In this document: piece after piece, positions 44,624 to 56,600 of the stretch
Numbering within the stretch: position 1 is the first letter of the stretch
Layout: every line of letters starts with the position of its first letter
Assembly: GCF_026151205.1 (NCBI RefSeq)
Contig: NC_087084.1
Coordinates: forward strand, 5,203,538 to 5,263,537
Source of the DNA: Bolinopsis microptera
Taxonomy: Eukaryota; Ctenophora; Tentaculata; Lobata; Bolinopsidae
Length of the DNA stretch: 60,000 bases
Reading direction: 5' to 3'
Program-made: the position numbers and the translations under genes
Notes under the pieces: generated by a model
Told to the model about the DNA's origin: nothing
Database searches by the model: none
What the model saw: the letters and a program-made list of their open reading frames with translations, nothing else

Positions 44624-47600
44624 TTACTTAATCGATTTAGTTTCAGCATTCCAGTTCTCGTACATACCACAGGCCTCGTCCAACAAACTGTTGAATCTTG
44701 TGGGATCGTCAGCGTACACGTGATGTCCAGCATTTAGTATAAGTTCCACTGCAACTGGGGCCATCCCTTCTCGTAATTCCTGGAATGCAAAACACGCTTT
44801 TGTTAAAACGTCTGGAATGTAGGCCATGGCATAGAGAATGTTTGTATTTGCTACTGGTTACTACCATGGTATATTTAACGAGTAATCACCATAAACCTAA
44901 CCGCTAACTGTACTGAGTGTACAGTGAACATGGTGATCAGTCTCATCAAAACTGGGACAATACAATGTACATTGTACTTGGTAGAAATTCTAATCACAAA
45001 TATAATAATTTAAAAAAGTTAGTTTTATCTTTCTAATCTACCTGGACTCTGTATCCATTAGTGGGGTCCATCCAACTTTGAGCACCGTATATCATAGTAA
45101 TAGGCATATCTTTATCTAGATCCGAGATCCTGTCTATTAACGGAAATCTGGCGAATCCTAACTCCAAGTGTAATGATTTAAACGCTACCTCACCGCTAGG
45201 ATCCTGGTGGAGAAATGTTATTTAAAGCTATTTTTAGAATCCGTTTGTTTTAGGTAAGTTAGTCACTTTGTTAAGTTTGATTTTAAAGTGTATATTATGT
45301 ACATTTAAATGTTCTGCAATTTGAAGCTTTCCAGTTGAATGCGGACAAAATCTAGAAAATTATCTATAATATCGAAATTTTTCATATTCAGTAATGTAGA
45401 CGCTACTGCATGAAAGCAAACACTCGAATAACCTATTAGTAGTATGTAGCAAAGACAATATTATATAATATCAATTATTGACGTATTCAATTATGTCATA
45501 CTCGGTAATGAAAGCAAACACTCGAATAACCTAATAGTAGTATGCAACAAAGACAATATTCACAAATTTTGATGTTTCCTTTATTTCACTTGAAGAAGAA
45601 TAATTCAACGTAAAATATTCACCTGAGCGTTACAATGGTATATGTAGTTGGGTACTGCGTCCACATCTTTAACGTGTTTATTAAACTTTAGTTTCAGATC
45701 AGGTCTCATCTGAGAGGAGAATATTTAAATTTTCCGTTATAATCTGTATTATAAAGGAGTATATTAATGCTTTTCGTACAAAGTTACATAGAATTCTTCA
45801 TGTTATGCATCCTGGGTTTGCATAAAATAATTCTTCTCGACGAAAACCGTGATTTAAAAAAAGACGGGGGGTATGCAACGACCATTAATGACCATTAATG
45901 ACCATTAATGACCATTAATGACCATTAATGACCATTAATGACCATTAATGACAATGTCAGTTTTGTCAAAATTTCATCTACTGACATTAATGGTCATGTT
46001 TTTTCCGGCACTTCTTAGAGCGAAAAAGACGGACGCCTGCATCACTTAGACCCTACCTTAAGTTAACTAACTACAAGTATATGTTATTATTTTACATTTA
46101 CAATAATTAGAGATTCGAAAGAGAAAACTTAGAATAGACTCTTCCGTGGTTAGGCAGACCTTCCAGAATATCACTTGAGTGGATTCCAGAGTGAGTTAGG
46201 GATTACATTTATTAAGTTCGAATGTAATGAAGAACAAATTTTGCGGCCACGGGATTTAAACCAGGTAACAGTTGGTGACTTATAGTTATCAATAATAATA
46301 ATTCAAAGGGCAATTTAGGAGTATCAGATCGTATCAACAGTAAAATAACAATCAATAATAAAATAATAATAACACGGGTATTAAAATTAAATACTTCGTT
46401 CCCGTTCTTATATCATATCAAGATTTATATTTTAGCCAAATCATTATGCTAGTCGATTATATAGTAATTACACAGTAAATGAACTTATTCAACTTTAGCA
46501 CTTCATGAAATACATCGTCATCAGTCTGAATCGGACAACAAAAAAGCTGATCTTTTCCTAGGATTAGATAGAACAATTCGTTTACAGTTCAATACTCTGC
46601 CTTTGGCAGTTTTGACCCAAAATCGAGCACTGTCATCATGATAGGAACAAATTGATGCGGCAGGAATTCGTCTAGATCTGCAGTTGCCCTTTTTTGAAGC
46701 AGAGACACTTATTGATAAGATGGTACCGAGGCAACGAAGGGGACGTTTAGCCTTTTTTGGAACAAAGGTAGCACTTAATGAGTCGCCCTTTCGAATTGTT
46801 CGACGTTGACAGGGCTTAGAAGAATTTTTGCAGCCCGGTTGGTATGGCACAGAACCCTCGAAACAGCCGGTACCAAAAAATTTCGATCTCCGACTTTTAT
46901 TTCCAAATATCGTCTTACGATGGCATAGAAGGTACTGTGAGGAGGTATTGAAAATCCAAATTATCAAAAGCAATCAACACAAATAAAGGAAATCAATACA
47001 ATTCAAATCCACGCAAACTGCAAACAAGCATGTATACTAAGTCAACTGCAAACAAGCATTTATACTAAGTCAACTGTAAACAAGCATTTATACTAAGTCA
47101 ACTGCAAACAAGCATTTATACTAAGTCAAATGCAAACAAGCAAACAGACAAGACAAGTTACCAACGTATAACAGAATGGTGCTAGGCACTCATTCCGAAA
47201 CCGAGGTCCGAGCCTCTATTAGGTGAATATAAATTCGTTTTCTCAAACGAGACTCTGGCAATCGATGTAGGGGGCTGTGAGAAACTTTATAGAAGTGATA
47301 CAAAGTGATCATAATTGTAAATTTCTTGGACATGTTGCTTCCAAGATAGTTCAGAATTTCAATTATTTAATGACCATTAATGACCATTAATGACCATTAA
47401 TGACCATTAATGACCATTAATGACCATTAATGACAATGTCAGTTTTGACAAAATTCCATCTACTGACATTAATGGTCGTTGCATCACCCCCAAAAAGACA
47501 TTATATTATTCATAATTAATTATTATCAAAAGTTTGAACCCCTGACCAGTTTTTGAATAATTAAAAGTTTAAATTCATTAAACCAAACTAATTACACTAC

Positions 47601-50600
47601 TAACCTTGTTAACGAGTTTTGGGCCCAGCGGACCCGCAGCTCTCAGCCCAGAGAATATATTAAAAGGTTTCATAACGTTAACTATAAGTTTCCATCTTAA
47701 CGGGAGCTGTCTCCTTACTTCAGGTACCTTGGAGTATCATGATGAAAATCTCATACCTTACTCGGGATTATTATGACCGGGATAAAGTGGTGGGTTTAGG
47801 GTAATTCCGCCATATTTTTCCCGAACCACATTTTCACCGGTCGTTAATAAACCCGCCTACTCAGCTTTTAGGGTTCCCAAGGGGTATGGGTGCTCATATT
47901 TTAATCGTTGTCTTATATTCACTAAAGAAGACTATTGGGACACTTGTTGTAGGTTTTTCGACTTCATTTGGCTAAAATTGCAAAAAATTCACCTTTTTGC
48001 CCAATTCTTGTCATATAATATCCTTATTGTCAAATTTGATTTAAATAGGCCAATTTTTAATTTCTTAGGTATTGACTATCTCTACATAATGAAATAGGAC
48101 TCAAAGTAAAAGTAACAGTTAAATTAAAACTTGAATTAATTAAAACTGATGAAAGGGATGATCCAGATGAAGATAACGAAGATGATTACAACTTATTGGA
48201 AGACTAAACAGCTCTCCCTTTATTTTAATATCGATCTGGTTGTTACGCTTCAAATGTTAAAAATTATTTCCCATCTAGTTTGATTAACCACGAGTCATTA
48301 TTTCTGTCTACTTTCAACAATTATTGATAATTCGACTTGTTTCACAAGTTTTAGCAATGCGAAAATTTCTAAACTTGCTTATCTCTAATAAGGAAATTTA
48401 CATCTGAGACAAAATTTTTGAATCTAAAATTGAAAGGTTGGACACCGGTAAAATGGCGACCGGGAAAATGTGGTGGGTTTTGAGCAATTTCGCCATATTT
48501 TTCCCGAACCATATTTTAACCGGTCGTTAATAAATGTAAGAACCTCGGCCCCCTATTCTTTTTGTCGCTCAGTTAATAACTGAGCACTGGGAGTTGACAC
48601 TTACACTTCATACCTAGTTCATACCGTGATGGACCGGACGGGACATCTCTAGGAGCGAATGAAGGCTCATTAAGAGTTGCAGTGATAAGGCTTCCATCAA
48701 ACTGTGGAGCGCGCCAATCACCGTGGCAACCGTACGAATAGCAACCAATCACGGAGCCCCCGAACCGGTGTCCTGACGGCGAAATCTCATATTTCAGTGC
48801 ACCGGGACAGGACGAGATAAACCGAGCTGATACGACCAATTAATTATCGGACCTCTGAGTTTAAACGGTAAATTAACAGAACCTGGGAGACTATCCGAGA
48901 TGACGACCTGGACTTCTCCCCACTTCTACTCAGTTCCATTATTCCAACTTCGAGTTGGTCACTCGGCCTCCGATCGTTCCGACACTGACCCTCTGGATCT
49001 CTTCACTTCTACTCTGTTCCTGCCCTTATCCCTAAGATGACGCCCTGATTCTGCCTCCGTGCGACTGAAGATGATCAGACTCATCTCCGGCCAGCGATCA
49101 GACTCATCTCCGGACTTGTTGAGGAAAGTCGACTCTTTAAGCTGCGGTGGCGATATGCAGATTAGAGAACCAACTCTTCAACTGTCCACCCCTCCTACTC
49201 ATCCTAAGGTCGGTTAGCTCGGTCGATACTATATTTTATTGTACTATACTATGATACTTGATACTACTTACCTTGATGACCAGATGTTCTGCTGGTCTTT
49301 TCATATACTGTCATTAATCGCTTACATTACAACTGCTAAAACTGCTATATTGCAAGTCTCTGAGACTATGATTGAAAGTTGAGTCGTTACAATTACTAAA
49401 AGTGTGCAGTGCCACAAGTAAATTTGAGTTCTTGACACAGAAAGCCGTATTTAATCACAAGCTTAACTCGTACAGTTTCAGGAGGATACAAGTTCTTGGC
49501 GAATTAGAGTAACACCATACTGGTGGAGACTATCGATCCCGAAGACCCTCAAGCTAGTCATCATTAGAGCGCTCTAGCTACTAGTAGTTAGACCGCAAGT
49601 TATTAAGACTTGTAGTCAGTACTATATACCAGGCGTAGTTAGATCCTATACTGGTTCTTATAGGATGGAGCCCTATAAATTGCGTAGACCTAGTGACTAG
49701 TTAGTAGTTACTCCCACGGGAGGTTCCTACAAATTGGAGCCTGAAACGAGACTCTGATTCTAAAAGAACTTTCCCACTCAGTAACGAGTTGAGACAATCA
49801 AGGAAGACGAATCCTACAGACGGCTATCTCTCCGACGAACTCCGAGAAGGACAGAGAGAATACCTCAGAAGCAAGACAAGACAAACTCAAAAGATCTCTA
49901 CTCCACATTACGGCGACAAAGTGGATAAGAAGAGGAGAACCCCCGAGAAGAGGCATTGCAGGCCAACAAGGTAAGAGTTGTCGTTCCCTTAAACTCTCAA
50001 TTTGAGAGCAAGGATAAGGCTGGCACAAGTACAGATTTTTAAAACTTGAATGAGCCATTTTCGGCGACATTTTTTTGGCGAACTGTGAGAGAATATAACG
50101 GGCCAGATAAGGCGTTACTAGACCAGTAACTGGTAAGAGAGAGCAGTGAGCACTGCATAATCACTGTGTGTGCAGTTGTTCGTTACCTCGTCAGTTAGTC
50201 AGTACGGAAATTTATAATAATATTGTATCATCCATATCACAAGTTATCGCCACAATATTGGTAATCGACTGTTTCTTAAATTATTTAAACAGGTAAAGTC
50301 AATCGTTTATGACTACTGTTAAGTTTATGGCTTGATAAACGGCCGTGCACGCCCATTTATGGCGAAATCGAATTAGCACAATTGACGGCAACAGTCATTG
50401 CAACTGTATTTTCCAGTTATTTCAGTTTTTCGGCGACAATATTTGCTGTTAATAATTGTAAAATAAGGCGTAGAGTGGGTCCACTTATAGTAACCGAGTG
50501 CCGGGCTGTGTGGTTGCTGCTGGGACGGCACATTTTGGGTTATTCAAAAGAGAGGCCAAAGGCAAACCTTTTGTAACGCTCCGAAATGCCAGCATTTACT

Positions 50601-53600
50601 TCAGGCAACCGTACAGCTAAAACAAATTCTGAGATCGAATATTACTCTTATTCAAATTAACGGCACCAAATTCGGAAGTTGTTTTCAAACAAATTACGGT
50701 TACTAAATGGACAAACTTAAAGCCAACCTTGTCAATTCACCCCACCACATGACCACTTCCTCCCACTATTGCGTCAATATTCTTGCTCATTAATCAATAT
50801 CCACCACGTCTACCCCGTCTCAATCAAAGAGACAAAGCACCGTGTCCAATGCCAACCTACTGATTAACGCGGATTTTTTCACTTTCTCTATTCGAGTGTA
50901 ATGCCATTATTTGCAACTTGACTTTAAAATAGGCGTGATATGTCCGTGGTTAAACAACGGCGTACATTCTTACATTTTACCATAAAACACCAATAACACT
51001 ACTAATTTATATAGATCGTTGTTAGTTTAATGAAAAAGGCGGCTGTATGCAGAACTGGCCGAAAGATTTTGACGACCATGCAGTGGTAAGTCTGCATGGC
51101 CTTAAAGTTCTGTATTTGTTTTAAACAGGTTAAAATATTCCTTTAATTTCCTTTAATTCCTTGACAAAGATGAAGGCGAGCACCTATACTTGATGACCAT
51201 GTAGTCATTAATTCTGCATGGCCTTAGTTTGCGTAGTTTACACAGTAGCTCTCACTTGGCGAGACCACTACCTACAGCTTAAAACGCGGACTATATATTT
51301 TTACGAGTTATATTCTACGAACCCCCCCTCATTGATCCAAGCAGATTTCTTGCAGCACTTTTGGGTAACACGTCAATTCCATTTTCCACAGTACAATTTG
51401 TATAACATTACAGTACACTAGTAAACGAGGACTACTAAAAATTTAACAAAATTTGTCGACTAATATACACCCTCCTTGACCAAATTCATAAGGTCATTTT
51501 AGTAAAAGCGACCGTTGAATTACTAAAAGTTTCAATTAACTAAACTCTGATAGTTTTTGATTTTTATAAAACTTGCATTTAAGACCAATGTAACGGGCAC
51601 AATATGAACGGATTTAACGTACCAGCCATATTATTATTAACTCCAAGGCATTTGCACAAATATTGACGGGTAGATTACCAAAATTTCTGTCTATGCCCAA
51701 ATTAAATTGATAATTGTGAGTTAACGGTGAAGAGTAAACAGATCAGAATGAGTGGAACTGTAAAATGTACGCAATGAAAGAAGTGTATTTGTGTGTATCA
51801 AGATTAAGTACGGTATTATAACTATAATTAACTTTAAGCGCTCTTAGCATGATTACACCGGTCTGCTCCGATATTATTGTTTCTCATGAATCATGGAGTC
51901 TGGCGAATAAAGTTCCATATTTTAGTGGCGAACACGTAATGACGTGGCGAATACGACCAGTCCCCCTAAAGTTGTCAGGTACTTTCCTGGAATCAGTGGC
52001 ACATTCTAAAATAAAGTCGGACAGGCTAATTATATCAGCTGGAGAACTGATCCTTCCGAGTGCCAATTATAGGGAGCGCTATCCGATAATGACAGTAATT
52101 TGTACCTCACCAGGGACAGCAATGAGAGATTTTAATATATATCGCAGTCCGAGAACCGAGTCATAATAATATAACAAGTTTGTCTCCGGGCCGGATCATT
52201 TAAACACAACTTTACTAACGTCACCCGGGTCAGGCTGCATTCAATATCTCAATGAACATTCGCAGGCTTGCATTTAAAGTAAAGATGTAATCTTAAAGAC
52301 CTAAAACATGTTATATAATGTAGTCACGTACGGAAACGTACGTGACAAATAACCAGGACACTGAACTAAATAGGGCACCTAAGATTCACAAGTCAACAGT
52401 ACCTGTGTAGCACAAGTTGAACTGGTAAGTAATGGCGATCGTGAGTATAGACTCAATAAGAGAGACCTTGTGTACGAATGTGTCAGTAAATAAGGGCGAG
52501 CGAATGCAATAGCGAAGGTGGTGTGGCAAGGCCTAAAAGACACAGTCAGATAGTTGTCAGCTCGCTGACTGTAAGGGAGAAGGTATATCCGTATTTCGCT
52601 GCTACTGATGCAGTCCTTGATCTGGCAATCAAGGCTTCTCTGTCTTTCGTCTAACTATGTACCGTCGGGCTTGTGGAACCCGTAAGGGGGACATACATAG
52701 GTTGGAATGGTTTTGTGCACCACGAGGAGTTACAGAAGATGTGTTTACTCAAAGTCACACGCACTGTCCCGGTCACCAAAGGTATAACTATAAGTTGATA
52801 AGATAAACCATGAAATCACCACCAATTAATTTATATACTACTTAACAAAGCCCTCAGCGTGGCTAATACGGCGATCCTGGCCGACAACGGAACCGGCCTA
52901 TATACTATAAATACTTATATTAACGTAAGGTAAGGATAAGTGAGGGCGCACTACAGTGGCCAGCTTAAGCTACAGGAGGTAATTATCAGGTACATCAAAT
53001 TCATTCACTTATCAATTCACCCATTCACCATTCATCTCACCAGGTAAAAGGTTTCATTAGGCAACTGTAGTAAAGCAACCTCACTTTTATGAATAGAGCT
53101 CTTAGAATAGAACTGATGATTAACCGCCTACATTTTAAAGTTGAAATTCGCCGCTATATAAAAGGCACGTGCATATGAACCGCTATATAAATGAGATATT
53201 CCGATAAAGCGCTATATAAATGATGATGCTCACCGGTATAAAAAATGGAGATGTGTTTATGTATATAAAGGTTGACCGGTTATTTTATTCCTCCAAAAGT
53301 GAGAAGATCGATGATAATTAAAGCACGTTTTGCGGCGCGATATAAATAGCCTGCGGCGGTATAGAAATAGCCAAGTTGATATTGAAGCGGGATGATATTT
53401 ATAATGATAAATAAGCGGTAGTTTGCGCCTAGTTTAATGAAATATTATATGAGTATAACCAATATGGGCACTGGGCCGTTATATAAAACATTAAAAAAAA
53501 AAGTAAGGTGAGTAGTAAGGTAAGCAAAGGTGATCGGAGACAAGCCGTCATTACATTCATAATGATAAACCATCATTTAGTGTAAATTACAAACTTATAG

Positions 53601-56600
53601 AAAAAAAAACACAGATTCTGGTACTGCAGCCCCCACTGACTTAGAAGTAGTAAATTAACCACAAGCAGCAGTTGAAGCTCCTCAGGCGGACACAACTCTA
53701 GAAATAGAGCAACCTGAGCTTAAAGTGCGCAGGTCAACTAAATTGGCGAACAGACTACTTGTGCGTTATAATGTAAATTGTTGTTTTACGGCACGCAAAC
53801 GGCGAAAATGGTTGTTGTGAACATACTAATACTTTTACGTACGAATTTCAAACTTTTGGGCTACTTTCCGAGAATTTTACGTGATCACATCTTGGGCGAA
53901 TTTTCGACAATAATAAATGTTATGTTTCTTTCCAAAACGACGATATTTTGGGGAACACTTTGAAAGTTTGATTGAACAAAAGATTGTGGAAATGGAATTG
54001 ATATATTAACAAATACCAAATATATAAATTTACGTGTTTAATTATAAGACTAATATGTGTCCACAAACTTGAATTATGCTTTAAACTTTTGTCGAGTTTA
54101 TTCGTAAATATGTGTTACCCTCGTATGGTTCCGCACTATTGAAGTGATCAACTCAATGGTCGGCAATAATTACTTTATTTTTAGGCAGAGTACTCCAGGT
54201 AAAAAAAGGGAATACACCTCGCTAGCCCAAAACTCCTAAGTGAGACACCTAGCGATTGGGCAACTGGCGAAAACTTCGAAATTCTTCACAGAATTTCCCC
54301 ATCTTCTGTATCATAAACGGCGACAGCGACATAAATCAATGCAGATTTTGAAAATCTACAATTCGACACCAGCTGGACTAATTCTACGAACTAACTCGAC
54401 GGCGATAAAGATAGTGTCCCACAAATCCTCGGAACAAGGTACTTCCCACCCACACATGCAAACCACATCATCAGTGGCGGAAAGAATAATGCCGGAGCAT
54501 CAGGTGACATTCGTGAAATGGGATCAAAATACCACGAGTGTTAGCTTCGGTAACATAGTGATCCACAGCCCTGAAAACGCGGCACCAAACAGTATCATGT
54601 ACCGCAAACTACCTCTACTGGCGCCAATGATAGATCGAGAGGATATGATCAAAATTCCGGGGCTGGGAGCAGAGAGCTTGGCGAGAGACGTGGAAAACTT
54701 CCAGGAGGACTTACAGAAACTGAAAGAAGGACAGAAGGAGATTGCTACCATGTCGGGTGCACAACCAATAAGTAAAGATACCATAGAAAATATCAAAATG
54801 ATCCCCAAGTACTTTAAAATGGCATGTATCGTGGGGGTCACACTGCTGACATTTGTGGTATTGAAAATGATCAAAGACTTTGTCGCTCCTAACACTAATA
54901 TGTGTCCCCCACCGTGTTGCAAGTGCAGGCGAAACTCAACCAGAGTGCACTTCCGAGACCCCGGCTTAGAACGATATGGCGAAGAACGATGCAGTACCTT
55001 ACCGAGATCAGAGAGCCACATATTATTAGTGGTAAATGCAGGGGAAGCCCCTAAACCGACAGCACCCATCGGACAAGCAGAACAGCAAGATGGCACACTA
55101 CCCGGACCTTACGCATCACAATACATGTACCCAGGCGGATATCATCCAGTCTACCCTGGCTTACAGGACGAGGAACGCACTTTCCAGTAATGGCGACGCG
55201 TGAGTATAGTAGTGTGACTTTTATAAATAGGAGGTAGTTTTCTCTAAAATACCCGTACTTCCAAACCTCTGAGTAGATGTCTGGATACGACCTGGTCATA
55301 GGCGTTCCATGAGTAAAACCAATTCCCTCTTTTTCCTTCTCTGCCTCTCTCCTTTACCGTCGAACCTTAGGTCACACTCACTCACAAACTCACTAAAATC
55401 TCGGTTCTGCCGAGTGGGCGAGTGCTGGTCCGCCCGAAGAAAGCAGGTTATGGTCTCCCAATCATGGGAACCCTCTACCTGCGATCACCCAGTCGCAACC
55501 CTCGGCTTGAATAAATGAGGAAGAAGAAGCTTTTCACAAACCGTGCCTTAGTACTTGCAGTTGTAACTTTTCTTTTCTAACAAATGTTGGCGATATTGTT
55601 AGTCATTCAAAAGTCATACACTTAACACCGCACAGCTCCATTCATCAATAACCATTGGCCTAATGCCGAAAACTATTTACGAACTAAAGTAAAAGATAAT
55701 TGGCGAAATGTTTGTTGTAAAAAAAAAAAAACAAGTTTTATTTTAACTATTTACAACCGGGTTAACTTAAATTATTGCGGCGAAACCACGTTTTTAGAAG
55801 TGTATTAATGTATCGACCAAGGTTAACCGGGCCAACAACTCCTAACCATCGTGGATCTCTCTCCCAAGCAACCCTTGATGTCAACCTCCATTCTCCATGT
55901 CAACTCCCCGATTCCAAAAACGCAGATAGACTCATGGCGGGACGCCAGTTTGGAAGAAAGGGACGTGTAAGAACCTCGGCCCCCTATTCTTTTTGTCGCT
56001 CAGTTAATAACTGAGCACTGGGAGTTGACACTTACACTTCATACCTAGTTCATACCGTGATGGACCGGACGGGACATCTCTAGGAGCGAATGAAGGCTCA
56101 TTAAGAGTTGCAGTGATAAGGCTTCCATCAAACTGTGGAGCGCGCCAATCACCGTGGCAACCGTACGAATAGCAACCAATCACGGAGCCCCCGAACCGGT
56201 GTCCTGACGGCGAAATCTCATATTTCAGTGCACCGGGACAGGACGAGATAAACCGAGCTGATACGACCAATTAATTATCGGACCTCTGAGTTTAAACGGT
56301 AAATTAACAGAACCTGGGAGACTATCCGAGATGACGACCTGGACTTCTCCCCACTTCTACTCAGTTCCATTATTCCAACTTCGAGTTGGTCACTCGGCCT
56401 CCGATCGTTCCGACACTGACCCTCTGGATCTCTTCACTTCTACTCTGTTCCTGCCCTTATCCCTAAGATGACGCCCTGATTCTGCCTCCGTGCGACTGAA
56501 GATGATCAGACTCATCTCCGGCCAGCGATCAGACTCATCTCCGGACTTGTTGAGGAAAGTCGACTCTTTAAGCTGCGGTGGCGATATGCAGATTAGAGAA

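Larger units (their letters stand above)
45866..47491. mobile_element. hAT-like TIR element, 1626 bp, in an ABHD intron
   Basis: Perfect 8-bp target duplication AAAAAGAC (45858-45865 and 47492-47499) flanks inverted ends of about 25 bp: left GGGGGGTATGCAACGACC, right (complement) GGGGGTGATGCAACGACC, both continuing ATTAATG. Each end carries a tandem array of the 10-mer ACCATTAATG (seven left, six right, same orientation) followed by a near-identical block ACAATGTCAGTTTTG(T/A)CAAAA ... CATTAATGGTC that can fold back on the array. An 8-bp duplication fits hAT elements. No transposase is present; an unrecognised 150-codon frame lies inside. Confidence 0.85.

Noticed and set aside
46240-46275. 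tRNA-like B-box (GGGATTTAAACC, minus GGTTTAAATCCC)
   Set aside because: No matching A box, anticodon arm or acceptor stem found around it.
48573-48839. Minus-strand 88-codon ORF present twice (also 56004-56270)
   Set aside because: The two copies are identical because they lie in the two LTRs; no protein similarity, opposite to element direction.
54524-55096. Minus-strand 190-codon ORF
   Set aside because: Shadow of the membrane-protein ORF on the other strand; no motif recognised.
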